NCBI GenBank assembly: GCA_025094145.1
Contig: JALLLS010000010.1
Coordinates: 372,001-436,000 of the forward strand
Reading direction: 5' to 3'
DNA length: 64,000 nt
Source of the DNA: Spinellus fusiger
Lineage: Eukaryota > Mucoromycota > Mucoromycetes > Mucorales > Phycomycetaceae
Part shown: in pieces, positions 37,656 to 50,069 of the stretch
How positions within the stretch are numbered: position 1 is the stretch's first letter
Layout of the letters: every line of letters starts with the position of its first letter
The notes under the pieces: model-generated
Database searches by the model: none
What the model was told of the DNA's origin: nothing
The model's input: the letters and a program-made list of their open reading frames with translations, nothing else
Position numbers and translations under genes: made by a program

Positions 37656-37897
37656 AATCATAAAATACATAAATAAATAAACCACCTATATATTAGTATC
37701 TCACAATGCTAAATTCAAGAAGAATGATCAGACTCAAAGACGAGATGCTTTTATTAAATCACACAGCTCTAATAAACACTGGCTTGATGTACACACCCAA
37801 AGGGCAGGTGGTCACGGCCCGTTACAAAGAGCAAATTTTCCCCGAAGCAAAGCGTAGGTTGCAAAATTCCCGTCGTGGGTCGATGTATGGTTGCTAG
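34190..37897 (+). mobile_element. Helitron with defined 3' end
   Basis: The element contains the RepHel pseudogene and ends in CTAG at 37894-37897, followed by T. The bases after it (TTGTGATATGATC) continue a repeat whose second copy, inverted at 53.2-54.3 kb, reads A then TTATGATATGATC with no Helitron. This is an empty site, and it shows insertion between A and T, as Helitrons do. The left limit is approximate: coding similarity starts near 34190, within 100 bases of the PUT2 stop, and I could not find a TC start. Confidence 0.78.
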
Positions 37898-39033
37898 TTG
37901 TGATATGATCAAGAAATGGCAGCTTACTGTAAAGAATGTGTGATATGGACCAGTCATACAATCTTATGAGCTACGTACTTCTTTCTTCCTAAGGACAGTT
38001 AGGTTGGACTATAAAAAAATGCTCAGTCAATGACCAAAATATCATGATAAGCACAATAAAACACTACTGCTTCAGACTAATATACAGAAAAATAAATCAC
38101 TTATATTTATTTGGAAAGCCCTTTCATTAGTATAGAGTAGACATGTGTGCTAGCATTGTGAAAGGTTGCCTGAACCTCATACGACATAACCTTATTAACG
38201 TATGATAAATAGTAGCTAATACTATTCAATACTATTAAAGGCTATTTATTTCTTATTTCTTATTGCATTTCTATCTATTCTTTCTGAACTAAATATGTTA
38301 TACAGCCAACAAGATACAAATAAAGTAAAGAAGATACAATATGCTTATAGAATCAACCTAGAGTTCTTACATGTGTTTAGTTTTTATAGGAGACTGATGA
38401 GAAGCCTATCGCAAGTTATCCAGGTGCTAATACTACCAGATGAATGACAATAAAGAGAAAAGGCATGCGGAAAATGTTAAATAAAGAAGGATTCAAACTC
38501 TATCTTATCAATGCATTCAAAACATCAAACCTGTATCCTGAGTGCAAGTACTCACCTTTGGAAACATTTAAACATGTCAAGAACCCCAGGCCCTATCAAC
38601 GAACAAAAATGCCCAAAGTTAAATGTCATGGTCTTCTCAGATCATTTCTTAATTTCATATCAAAATAAGACTCATCTTTCTCCTTTCAAATAGGTGTTCA
38701 AACCAAAATTGTATGAAAGACAAGACATTGAGGCTTTGGAATCGTGATCTAGCTGCTACATTGAACTTTGGACATAGTCTAATGTCTCCAAGGGAAAATG
38801 GTACCCGCCCAGAGCGCTTTTGTAGATATAACAAAAGAAAGCATAAATATACACCTAGAACCACTAAAAGGTCCAGGCCTTCTTGTTTATCCTTCTCCTC
38901 CCTAGTTATCGCTGGAGCCTCGGTTGACTAACTGACGGAAACCCATGCTACAGGTAAACTATCTAAAAAGTGATAATGAAGTGTATCTTATTCGATTTTG
39001 TCATTACTAGATATTATAATGTCTAGTAATAAA
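37898..39033 (+). repeat. Dispersed repeat, left arm (TnpB/Fanzor-like relic)
   Basis: This segment is nearly identical to the reverse complement of 53243-54288 for about 1 kb. It carries roughly 95 extra bases near 38893-38987, missing from the other arm. The arms face each other across 14 kb of ordinary genes. Its right end fades near TCTAGTAA at about 39033. Confidence 0.88.
38444..38934 (+). pseudogene. C-terminal part of a TnpB/Fanzor-like nuclease, left copy
   Basis: Frame one (38444-38668) reads KGMRKMLNKEGFKLYLINAF, then KTSNLYPEC, and ends KVKCHGLLR. A second stretch from about 38695 reads RCSNQNCMKDKTLRLWNRDL, then AATLNF, and runs to a stop near 38932. Together these give a zinc finger (Cys-x-x-Cys where the first Cys is now Tyr, then CHGLLRC and a further Cys) followed by the RuvC-III-like Arg-Asp-x-x-Ala-Ala-x-Asn motif. 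That order is typical of IS605/IS607 TnpB and eukaryotic Fanzor proteins, which are RNA-guided nucleases. The upstream RuvC-I and II parts are not recognisable. A gap of about 30 codons between the two stretches is either a decayed intron (AG acceptor kept, donor lost) or an insertion with stops. Confidence 0.6.
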
Positions 39034-39447
39034 TCATTGTAATTTGTTCATTGATTTCCTCGAGTAGAATAGGAACAAGTGTTTACACTCTCTAATGTGG
39101 ATGGTCATTGGGGATTCTATACATTATGAGTGCTATGATCACTGTCTCTGTTTTATCTGCACCATCAGTCTTCTTTATTAGATCTCTGGCCATCATCATC
39201 ATCACTACATATAGCCACCCATCTTCAACAAAAGAAACCATTGAATGGTATGTCTGTGGATCATAGAGAGATAAATAGACTTGGTTGACTGCATCAAAAC
39301 ATCACAAGTGGATGGGATACATGAGTGTACCATTTACAACTGAATACAAGCTGCAATGCCGTATGGACATTATAGAACACGGTCATAGTCTGACTTTCCA
39401 TTCAACTCTATGCTACTCTGTCTCTCTCTGTATATGTATATATGTAT

Positions 39448-39480
<33 letters not shown>

Positions 39481-40528
39481 TGAAAGAATGTATGGAAGAG
39501 GAGGCCTTGTCATTGCAAGTTGATAAAGAATGAAATACTTTCTGTTATTCCATGTAGCCTTCCTTGCATGTACTCTCTCCAGGGTCATCTTAATCCATAG
39601 GTGGGAGGCAAAGAGGAGGATTTACAAGACCGACCCTTATTGAGTGTAGATTTTGCTTACCTTCTCTATTCACCCACTACAAATAGGCATAGGCCATGGA
39701 TGGCATGCCTCTCCAGCAAGAGGATATATAGACAGAGCCAATGGAATGGAGTTGCCATTGGATTTGCATTAGATTGGATATTATGAGCAAATATCCATGA
39801 CTATGGAATGATTCTATTGGCTCCAAAAACACTTTTAATGCTTGGCACCTGAACATATCTATCGCTTGGCTACTCCTGTGTCTAGAGTGTATACCATATA
39901 AATAGAAAGGAGAAAAGAAAAAGAAAAGAAAAGAAACAGGGGGAGGATACGATAAGAATGCACTTGGAATACTTGCTGTCTGTAGAAATTAAGTCTCGGT
40001 TCCATATCGGAGCTGATATGAGAATGGCCTGCATAAAAGAAGTAGCAGACACAGACACACCTGTGAGTGTAGAGAAGAAGAGTGACGTTGACAGTGTTTC
40101 CCAAGAAATAACATAGCAAAGAGAAGAGCCACTTTGGAATACTTTCTTGGCAAAAGAACACCTCACCACACACCTCACCACACACCTATACACCCTACCT
40201 GAGTTGTCTATGTTTTTGTAGGGTGTCAGCTGAGTCAGTACTCCAGCGAATAGGCCTGTTTGAATGTGCAAGTCCTCCTCAGGCCCCATTATTATTGGCT
40301 GCCCTCCACCCATCTCCACTCACACTCACATCGACTCACCCTGCCAACAACCGCCCCTCACAACCAAAAGGGATGGACATAGCAACAGCGACTGCCGTGT
40401 GACAAGTTATTATAAAAAATAAAAAATAAAATAGATACACCAATGCACTGACCCTTTTTTTCTTCTATTTTTCTATTTTTCTATTCTTCCCTGTCTTTGT
40501 TGGTGGTTCTCATTGTCCCTTCTTTCTA
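39034..40528. other. Intergenic, upstream of the phosphate transporter
   Basis: About 1.5 kb with a TGTATA microsatellite, a CACCTCACCACA-type repeat near 40162-40190 and CT/A-rich tracts near the transporter start. No gene is supported on either strand. Confidence 0.5.
39427..39482 (+). repeat. (TGTATA)n microsatellite
   Basis: TGTATATA and TGTATA units for about 55 bases in intergenic DNA. Confidence 0.88.
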
Positions 40529-43178
40529 ATGAAGTTCTCCCACCAGATCCAATTTAATGCGGTGCCAGACTGGGCAGACCATTATCTGCCGTAAGAGAAA
40601 ATAAAAGAGAAAATAAAAGAGAGAGAAAGAGAGAAAAACCCAATTGACTACCACTCTAAACTCACTTGTTTTCTCAAGGTATTCTAACCTCAAAAAACTC
40701 ATCTATACAATGGAAAAAGACAGAGTGACAGATGGCCAGGAACACCATGACACAACGACCAACATCTCCAACACCTCCAACGAATACACAGCACTAATGA
40801 GCAACCAGGGAAAACAATACACCAATGCACCCTTCACAACTGCCTTGGATAAATCTCTTGACAAAATCATCAAATTTTATGCAAAGAAAGAGACTGAACT
40901 CTACGACACATTGGACCAGTTGGAGTCTGATCTTGCTAGCTTCTTCCACCGCCAGTCCTCCCACAATGACGAGGAGAGTACGTTGGGAGAAGATACAAGT
41001 GCACCTGTCCATCGTTCTGCTGACTTTCCTCGCAGAGAGTCCACAGTAGACGGAGATGCATTGCCAGCGACAGTGATTTCTCAGAACTTGACAGACAATT
41101 ATTGCAGCTATGAAAACACAACAGCAGTTCCTGCCTGGGTAAAGAACGATGGAACAGAAGCCACCCATGAGTTGAAGAGGCGGATTATTAGCCTGTTTGT
41201 TCTCTTGTCAGAGCTAAAGTCCTTTGTGGCCCTTAATCTGACAGCCTTTGCCAAGATCCTGAAGAAGTATGATAAGATCACCGATAGTAATTTGAAGCGG
41301 GACTATACCAATGGCAGTGTTCAGCGTGCTTATCCATTCAAATCAGCAACAAAATCACGTCTGAATGAGCGGATACAGCAGACAGAAAAGGCCTATGCAC
41401 TATTAGAGACCAATAATAACTTTGATCAGGCCATCGATGAACTAAAATCACACTTGAGAGAACATATTGTATGGGAGCGCAACACTGTCTGGAGAGATAT
41501 GGTGGGCCAAGAGAGAAGAGTGCAGACAGTAGGCGTGGAAGAGTCGACATCAGTGACCATTCGACTTCCCTTGGGCACTATCAAGCTGAGCAGGGATCAA
41601 GCCATCCAGATGTTTCTGCTCTTCTCAAGCATCATTGCCTTTGTTATTCTTCTGCAAGTGGAGATATTTCCACAAGAAGAACAGAACAGATGCTTTGCTA
41701 TTCTTGTGTTTGCTAGTATTCTATGGGCTGGAGAGGTAATGATCCCACTACTATAAAGTGTGGATCTTTATCCGTCTACTGACTCCTGTCAATGTGTATA
41801 CATAGGTAATGCCTCTGTTTGTTACTGCTCTGTTGGTTCCTCTTCTCATCGTAACATTGCGTGTTATGCGTTCTGATGATGGCCATTTCACTCGCTTGAC
41901 TGCTCCTGAAGCCACAAAACGTGTGTTTGCAAGCATGTTTTCACCCGTCATTATGCTTCTCTTGGGTGGATTCTCCATTGCAGGTGCCCTGAGTAAGTTC
42001 GGTATTGCCAAATCCATGGCTACCTTTGTTCTCTCCAAGGCAGGCACCAGTCCCAACCGTGTTCTTTTGGTCAATATGATGGTGGCTACTATGGCCAGTA
42101 TGTGGATCAGTAATGTGGCTGCTCCTGTGCTGTGCTTTTCACTGATTCAAGTAAGTTCTTTATTTATCTGCTGGTGACAGGAGACTAAAGGTGTATGTCG
42201 CTCTGTCTCTTCAGCCCATCTTGCGCACACTGCCTGTGGATTCCCAGTTTGCTCCTTGTCTTATTATTGGTATTGCCCTGGCCTCTAATCTTGGTGGTAT
42301 GGCTTCTCCCATTTCTTCTCCTCAAAACATCATTGCTATTCAGAACATGGATCCAGCTCCTTCATGGGCAGAGTGGTTTACTGTATCGATTCCCTTGTGT
42401 CTTGTCGGCAACTTTATTATCTGGCTTTGGCTTACTTGGACATATAAGCCTGAAAAGAAGACACCTTACATTAATGCCATCCGTGCCTCCAATGACCCCA
42501 TCACTGGCACACAAGTCTATGTGGCCTTTGTCACACTCGCCACCATTGTGATGTGGTGTCTGGCACACACCTACCAAGAAATCTTTGGTGACATGGGCAT
42601 CATTGCCATCTTCCCTATTCTTGCCTTCTTTGGCACTGGACTCCTTACAAAAGATGACTTTAACAATTTCTTATGGAATGTCATTGTCCTTGCCATGGGT
42701 GGTATTGCCCTTGGTAAATCCGTAGAGAGTTCTGGTTTGCTAAAGACCATTGCTGAATACATCGAGACCCTTGTAACAGGCATGACTGCCTTCCAAGTCT
42801 TGTTTGTGTTTAGCTGTCTTGTTCTTGTCATTGCTACTTTTATTAGTCATACAGTAGCTGCATTGATTGTCCTGCCTATTGTTGCTGAGGTAGGATCCCG
42901 TATGGAGGATCCCAAACCTCGCATGTTGGTGATGGTAGGTGGATTACGATGCGTTTTATTACTAATGTGGTTAGGGAACTGCCTTTATGTGTTCTGCTGC
43001 CATGGGCTTACCTGTCTCTGGATTCCCTAATATGAATGCCATTGCCCAAGAGAATGAACTTGGGCAGCCTTATTTGACTACGAAGGATTTTATTCTTAAT
43101 GGCGTGCCATCCAGTGTCTTTGCCATGTTATGTGTTACGACTCTTGGATATCTTATTATGACTCTTATTGGGTTATAG
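40529..43178 (+). CDS. SPX-domain phosphate transporter (Pho87/Pho90/Pho91 type)
   Basis: Five exons (40529-40590, 40679-41735, 41806-42150, 42215-42934, 42975-43178) join in frame to 795 residues. The N-terminal SPX domain (MKFSHQIQFNAVPDWADHYL joined to PYSNLKKLIY; later KRRIISLFVLLSELKSFVALNLTAFAKILKKYDKITD) senses inositol pyrophosphates. The C-terminal half is an SLC13/DASS-type anion symporter with many membrane segments, for example QMFLLFSSIIAFVILLQVEI, MPLFVTALLVPLLIVTL, LASNLGGMASPISSPQNIIA (the family's SNT-like substrate loop) and GTAFMCSAAMGLPVSGFPN near the end. Yeast Pho87 and Pho90 are low-affinity plasma-membrane carriers and Pho91 exports phosphate from the vacuole; I cannot choose among them by eye. 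The first coding exon is short (62 bases) but its MKF start is a strong SPX feature. Confidence 0.93.
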
Positions 43179-43467
43179 TCTGCTTTTCTTTTTTTCTTTT
43201 TTTTTCTTTCTTCTTTCCTTCTTCTTCTTTCTACTGGTTCGCCCTTTAGAGTGCCAGTGAAATACAATTCTATTCAAACCATACCTTTGTTCTTGCAATG
43301 TATATTTGGGGTTGTCTTTATTGAATAGTGTTTTGGTGTTTGCTTGGAGTTCTATTGTAAAATAAAATAAACAATTGAAAAAAGACATAATAATGATAAG
43401 TAATATCGACGATGTATGTACATTTATTAAGTAATAAGAATAGTTGAAATATAAAATAAGCAAATAA

Positions 43468-46400
43468 TTATGAATGCCCTGTTGAGCTCAATGCAAACTC
43501 TTGACCAGGATTCAGAAACCTTGGATCATTGCTGTTGCTGTTGCTGTTATTATTATTATTATTATTATTTGCCGCCAATGATTTGACGTTTTGTTCATTC
43601 TGCCACCCTTTGCGTGCATTCACACTGTTCTCAAGTGCATCACAGTAGTTTTGGTATTTTATGATCTCATGCAACATGTATTTCGACTTGAGTTCCCAAT
43701 TGTTCATTGCCTTTGTGTAGTTTTGGCTCTTCATAGGAAACTAATAGATGTAAAAGTCAGTCCACATAGTAAACATTCTTTAGAGTAACCTTACCCTGGC
43801 CACCATCTTCTTTTTGATTTCACGATGATCATTGATTTCCCTGTTCAATCCTGAAAGATGCTTTTGCAATGTATCCCACTGCCCCTTCTCCCCAAGCGCA
43901 CTTGCAACCATGGGAGGGGTGGGTGGTTGCCAATCATAGACTTGTACATTATCTGAATGTGAGAGATGACTTGTACGGAAGGCGCATTCTGTATCCAGAT
44001 CTGAAATGACATCTTTCAAACAGGCTCCCCATCCATACTCCATGTTACTCACACCTCCTGCCAAGGGCTCCTTGCTTTCACGGGCAGCCCAGTAATTGCA
44101 GGTGGATACCCACTCATTGGCCAGTTCTTGGGATGTGGTCTGGAACAAGTACACACCACCATGGGGCTGTTGAATGGCAAAGACATGAGGACGCTGTCGG
44201 TTATAGCCAGGAGGAGGCAGGACATTGGAAAGTGAGTGGTTCAATGGAATCGTTCCCATGGGCTGAGAATACGCCTACAATATACAATATAATATGTACA
44301 ATATAATATGTACAATATCCGATTGATGAGTGGGACATACTTTAGTTTTCATCACACTACACCTTACCACACACTTATGAGCTTTATAGACAGAACCAGA
44401 CTGTATTTGGCCTAGAGAGGCGGCCCCGGAGATCTTTGTCAAGGAATCAGTAAAGTTTGTAAAACTGCCATTGCTTGCTCTCAGCATGGAGTGGCGTTCT
44501 GAATCACACATGGTCTGGAGAGAGTACATTTTCATCTCACCCTGACTGACAGTGAGAAACACCTCTCGCCACTCACGGTGTTTTGACTTTTGGTTGGCAT
44601 TCTCCAGGAGATGTTTGCGCATAAGCACACCTTCCTTGATATAAGGAGCCTGACTGACAAACGTGTTGCTGGTGTGGCCTGAGCAGTGAGTGGTGGAAGA
44701 AGGGAACAGGGAAGCTGGGGGCGACAGAGACGACTGAGGTGTACGAGATGAAGCAAATGACTTTAAAGAATTGCCTGATGCCATGGAAGAAAAGGATTCC
44801 CGGCGAGGAGAGCGAGGGGGTGAGCAGGTGCGTATACTGGCATTGGTGCTGGCATTGGCACTGACACTGGGTCGAAGTTGGAGGTCGTCTGGATACATGC
44901 TTTCACGTCCTGACTTTCGCATCATACCATTGACGCTGCGTCGCATGTCCGTCACTCGCTTGCCGCTTAGAATACTGCTGCGTTTCTCAAGGATGTGTTC
45001 AGTCCTTGAGAGGGGTTGGAGGATCTGGTTCTGCTTAACAGACAAGTACATGTCCTATACTACAGTGAGTGATGCCGTAAGAATGACCTTTTATATATAA
45101 TAATAAATACCTTGAGTCCTAATTCCATGTCTGCCTCCCATGTCTTCGAGAACTTGCTTTGGATTTGTTTATTATCTGCCATGAGTTGCTCATGGATAGT
45201 GCTCATTGTATTCTTTATAAATGCTTGTCGAGTCATTCTTGCATAATTGCCTTGAGCAACATGAAGATCCGTATTGAGTAGTAAGAGAGAATATACCACA
45301 GCATATACCACATCTGTTGATAGAGAGAGGAGTATTGATTAGAATATTCTATCCTTGGATCGATGCTATGGTATACCCAAAAAGAAAGAAAGAAAGAAAG
45401 AAAGGGTCACTCTTCTATCTACTTACCAGCACTACCAAAAATACAATTTGGATTACATTCCCAATAGCGATGGGCAAATATTTCAAGAATACGATCAATT
45501 TGTTGTGCTTCTGCCTTGAAGTAGAGTTTACTGCATAGTTTTCTATATGTATTTCTTCATCAGCACCACCCTCCTTTTATTTCCATTGAGAGAGAGAAAA
45601 AGAAAAAGAAAAAGAAAAGAAAAAAAAGAAATATCGATGACACTCACCTAAAAGCACTGTCCAGTCGTAAGCGAGTGAATTGGAAGTTATTAAGATAGTA
45701 AAACAGTGTTCTAGTGTGCAATGGCTTTGGCTGTCCCAACCACTCTGCCATGCGTTCTCTTGTGACAAACGTGGCATCCTCCTCCCACAGTCTACGGGAG
45801 GCCACTTTTGCCTGCTCATCCACATCCTCCTCTGACATGTCTACTGCATCGGGTGCGGTCACTGTTACGCGTGTCTCTTCTATTCTAATAGGGGATTCTG
45901 ATCCTAGACGAGGGTCTCGCACAATGAATGAGTCTGTAGATTGTGTCCAGGTATCCTTCAGGAACAAATCAAGGTACTTTGATATTTCTATTGTAGTATT
46001 TTTGTTCTCTGGTGTGAGGGTCGTGGGGGTAGAAGGAGGTGGAGGTGGGAGGGTTGTAGGGGTAGAAGGGACAGAGAGACATGCGGATGAACGTGTGGAT
46101 GAGGTGGAGACTGGCATGGGGACAGAGACCAACACGGGGGCGGGTACAGAGATAGAGGCAGGCACAGATAGACGTACAGGTGCTTCTCCTTCAGGCACGG
46201 ACTCATGTCCATCTCTTGACACAGGCCGTTTGGGTCCTGTGCCACTGTGCCGCTTCCAATTCAACATGGCAGTAGCAAGATCTTCGGGTGTTCTACTATT
46301 TCGATGGGATGTTGTTTTATTCAAAGGGGGTATACAACTGAGCATGAGTCCTCCTGCACTGCCAAAATGTCCCCCACTGAGTCTTTTGGAGAGTCTTGAT

Positions 46401-47551
46401 TCTTTCTTTTCTCTTTCTACATCTTCCTGAGAAAGATCTGTGGCATCTACAAACACATCATCATCATCATTGTCGTCGTCGTCATCTGAATCGACTCCAT
46501 TCTCATCTGAATCGCTGGTCTCCTCAAAGTCACAGGCAGTTGTGTGTCGGGAGGGTGTACGTGATATGGGTTCTAGTAGGGAGGTGTCTTGGTGAGCGTC
46601 GGGATCTTTGGAATCAGAGTGGTAAGATTCGGCAAATGTGCTGTACACTGAATAGGACCCGGAGGATTTACGTGTTGAAGAAACAGACCACCGTGGAGAA
46701 GTGACTTCTTCCTGTGGACTGAGTGTGGCCTGTGAAGAAGAGAGAATGGGTGTGCTGACAGAAGATGCCATGGACAGAGGGGTGGTGCCATTAGAAGAGG
46801 GACTTGGAAATAGGTTGAGTATTTTGTACCCATACTGAGGGCAGGATGAGTAGTCAGAAGATGTCTCTGGCAGTTCGGAGGGTTCTACTGTGAGGGTGGC
46901 TGCTAAGGATGCATTAGTATGACCTGTGGAACCTGTAGGAGGGGTGGGAGGTGTTGCAGAGGAAGAAGAAAGAGGAGGGGGTGGGGGAGCCAAGGGAATG
47001 TTGTGATGCATACGAGGTGAGCGTCCATGAGGTGGATTGGCGGGACTTGCTACAGGAATTGGTCTGACGTGAGGTTGTGTATCGACGCCATCTTCTGTTG
47101 CCTAACCACAAGGTGCATATCATCGGGTGAATACCAATACATATGCCAATACATATGCCAACACACACACACACAGTCGAAGTGTGACTTACCATGCTCA
47201 GCTTCTTAAAGAGCTTTCCAAAGCCCCTCATACCTCCCATGGCATGTGTCTTGTGGATTAGCTTTCTATAGTTCTTATCTTGACGAGAGGTACCTTTTTG
47301 TGATGATCATCAAAAGAGTGTCCCGATAAAGTGGGCTTGTGGCGACGTTCTATTTCATGCAGAGTATCGGTGGACTCTATTGTACTCACTCGATGGAGGT
47401 TGGGCATGGATGAAGAGGGATGAAGATAGGTCTGGTCAGGATGAGCCATACGTGAAAAGATTGTCTTCCGCTCTCCTGTTGTGACTGCCGTTGTAGGATG
47501 CCGTTGTGTGTCTTTTGGAGGGGAAGGAATAATGCGTGAATTAGGCAGCAT
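43468..47551 (-). CDS. Sec7- and PH-domain ARF guanine exchange factor
   Basis: Eight exons (47551-47294, 47249-47193, 47101-45648, 45542-45427, 45313-45111, 45054-44368, 44274-43795, 43740-43468) join in frame to 1175 residues. Sec7 domains load GTP on ARF GTPases. Residues 1-480 are low-complexity, Ser/Pro/Thr-rich and acidic (an Asp run near 46470). The Sec7 domain follows: ERMAEWLGQ, FYYLNNFQFTRLRLDSAFR, KAEAQQIDRILEIFA with the catalytic 'glutamic finger' Glu, then VVYAVVYSLLLLNTDLH. A PH domain covers about residues 790-960 (EGVLMRKHLLEN ... REWREVFLTVSQGEMKMYSL ... VYLFQTTSQELANEWVSTCNYW). A coiled region and a poly-Asn tract end the protein. The order is that of yeast Syt1, Yel1 or metazoan EFA6. 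The first intron (45 bases, donor GTACCT) is the least certain junction. Confidence 0.88.
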
Positions 47552-47902
47552 GATGACAGCACTGCAGCAAGAAAAAAAAAAGAGAGAAAAGAGAAAAGCT
47601 CAGAAATATCTTAACTTTGCTGCAGAAACAGGCACCCCCACACACAAGCAAATAAGAATAATAAATAACGGGTGCGTTGCTAGGTGACACGGAAAGTGCC
47701 TTCATTGAACCTCAATGGTACACAGACACATGTCCCAGGGCCACTTTTCTATACACAGGGCGAATGATCTTCTTACTTTCTTAATTGCCATCTATGGGTC
47801 TATTGACACTTATGATGGCTATAAATGGATGGATGGATTCATTTTGGCATGGACCATTTTGGCATGTCGAAAAATAGCTTTTTTTTTATTATTATTATTA
47901 TG

Positions 47903-50069
47903 TTATGCATCAGCCAATGGGAGGCCACACATCTCACAGTTCTCTTCATTTCCGGCATTCGTAAAAGTACAATGGCGACATGAGATTTGTTTTGTTTCAA
48001 TAGGCAAGGCACCTCCTTTTTCAAGGTAATTGGCTGACAAGTGAGTGATTTGGGTAGATTCAAAGGAGACTTACCTGATCCCTGAGCTTCCTTCAGCGCC
48101 AGCTGCAGTGTCTTCCATCCAGGCGTATTTTCCAAATCCTCCATCCCTTGCTCTGGATGGGTTGCTACTGCACACAACAGCTGGAACTCCGAGGGACTCA
48201 GCACATGGGTGGAATGAATAGCAGTCAGCACGTGGAAATTGGACACTTTCTCACTCAGATGATCCTCCAGATGGTGTGCCAGTGCTACAAGGTTCTGATC
48301 AAGACGGCCTTGATGGGTGGTACGGAAAAGAGGCGAGGGGATGTGAGGAAACCCATGTGTGACATTTACCAATAAATACTCTACAGGAAAAGTGGGCTTG
48401 GCACTGGATTTGACAAGGACGCCGTAACTGTTTTTGTACTTGTAAAACACTTCTGGGACATAGCGTTCATGAGGAACACTCTCTTTGACGCGCATCACAG
48501 AGGGCTTTCGACTGGCTTCAACAATGCCCGCCTCTTCCATGGCCACTAGACTGTTGGAGACCTGGTACGCCATCACATCCACATTGCCCTCAAGATCACC
48601 CGAGATCACACAGCTAACAAACTTGGATCCAAAATGACCTGTGGCAGAGTGGCGGGTGAGGTTGGGGTGACGACGCTGCATTTCAGCTGCAAACAGACAC
48701 TCTTGGGAAGACAGAAAGTGCGAATCAACATGGCGCTTAGGAATGACCTTGCCTGTGCCAGACCCATTGTCCACTAGATCGGTAAACACCATGCCTAGCT
48801 TGACTAATCCACACACGCCAACCACTGTGTCGATGTCTTGTTCCTTCTCCCATGGCTGGAGAGAAATGCCATCCACATGGTCCTCTTGGTCTGGCTCCAC
48901 AATCACCTCTACAACGGCCTTGATGCCCAATGGCACCTCTAGGTAGGGCTCATAGCGACCGTACAAATAACCAAACCGTTGGCAGCCAGTACTACGCCAT
49001 GCATCCAGGAAATGATCAATTAAAGAGGCAGAGGAGAACTCAACATGATCCACCATGCGATAGATCTATGGAGCCATCAATGACCAGGTCTCTTAGGGAT
49101 GGGCTGCATGCCTACCTGTTGCTGGAGAGTGATTGCACTGGGCTGGCACTTTGTACAGATACCCTCGGGCCAAGGTGCATGGGCGCCTGTGCAAGGTACT
49201 TTGACTTTGCAATGAAACTCCTCCAAGAGAGGCAGCTGTTGATGGACACCGGCTGAGGGTGTTTTTGTCTGTTGTGTGGCACTTCTTTGGCGTAGATAGC
49301 TGTGGAAGGACATGTGCTTTATTTTATTCTCTTCCAAATAACTCTGGTCGTATGGCTAAAAGGAGAATAAGTATAGCATGGATTGGATTGGATTGGACAG
49401 TCTACCTCTAGCGGCATACAGTAGTCACACATGGCATGATCACCGTGGCGGCAGCTGGTCGTGGATGAGAAAAAGGATGATTAGTCCTCACTAAACAATA
49501 GCTTATGGAACAACAGCTTATGGAACCAGTAGCAAAGAAGAAACTTACAATTTACTATCCTTGGGTCGCTTAATAAACCCACTCTGCTTCTCAAGAAAGG
49601 TATCTACATTGGCCTGGTGGGGCTGTGACTCAGGTGGAGGCAGAGGAGTAGAAGAGACACTATCTGCTGTGGTGGGACTATCATACAATACAAAAACCAT
49701 GTTCCATGTCTGTGTCCTTGGTGCTTTAGTCCATTATGCCATATGCACGGCTCCTTACTGTAATTGAGCAGAGGCCAGTGTCTGTTCTTTCATAGCAGAT
49801 AGGTGGGTCATGGTACTGGGGTTGGGGGTTGTGCCAAAGGAGAGCGACAAGGCATCCACCTTGAGTTCAGCTCCTACCTAGTAACTGTCAACATTCGACT
49901 TTATGACAGACTGTGCTGGCAGAGAAGCCCTGTTATTTACCTTGACAGCAAGTGTACCAAATGTGTCTGTAGGGTCAACTTGGACGCGCACCATGCCGTC
50001 CTTGGAACGAATACGCAGCAACTACAGCCATTAGCTCAACTGCCCCTACAGAAGGCTATTCTTTACCAT
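47903..50069 (-). CDS. NPL4: Npl4, ubiquitin-binding cofactor of Cdc48/p97
   Basis: Eight exons (50069-50067, 50021-49941, 49877-49759, 49677-49549, 49454-49406, 49355-49116, 49065-48075, 48015-47903) join to 574 residues, matching yeast Npl4 length. Npl4 with Ufd1 recruits ubiquitylated clients to the Cdc48 ATPase for extraction, for example in ER-associated degradation. Seen in order: a ubiquitin-like N-terminus (LLRIRSKDGMVRVQV); the Npl4 zinc finger block ([26 protein letters not shown], split over three exons, and CKVKVPCTGAHAPWPEGICTKCQPSAITLQQQ); the MPN-like core (VDHVEFSS, GCQRFGYLYGRYE, VPLGIKAVVEVI); and a C-terminal RanBP2-type zinc finger (ISCRHCTFTNAGNEENCEMC). The start is unusual: the best model has only the ATG in exon 1, followed by a 45-base intron, because the conserved N-terminus begins right after an acceptor. 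A TTGGA pentamer repeat sits in the intron near 49379-49398. Confidence 0.92.
50067..50069 (-). other. NPL4: Three-base coding exon carrying the NPL4 start codon
   Basis: The sequence CTC-ATG is followed at once by GTAAAG, and 45 bases later by GGCTGTAG before TTGCTGCGTATTCG, which encodes the conserved N-terminus. The intron contains GCTAAT, a fair branch site. No other ATG lies in frame before the conserved segment. Confidence 0.65.

Noticed and set aside
39285..39533. Plus-strand ORF before the phosphate transporter
   Set aside because: Its C-terminal half is a translated TGTATA microsatellite.
45714..46430. Plus-strand 238-codon ORF opposite the ARF-GEF
   Set aside because: Antisense of the Ser/Thr/Pro-rich region; it lacks any motif, while the minus frame leads into Sec7.
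47883..47905. ATT repeat at the NPL4 3' end as a terminator hairpin
   Set aside because: A simple triplet run without dyad symmetry; bacterial-type terminators do not apply here.
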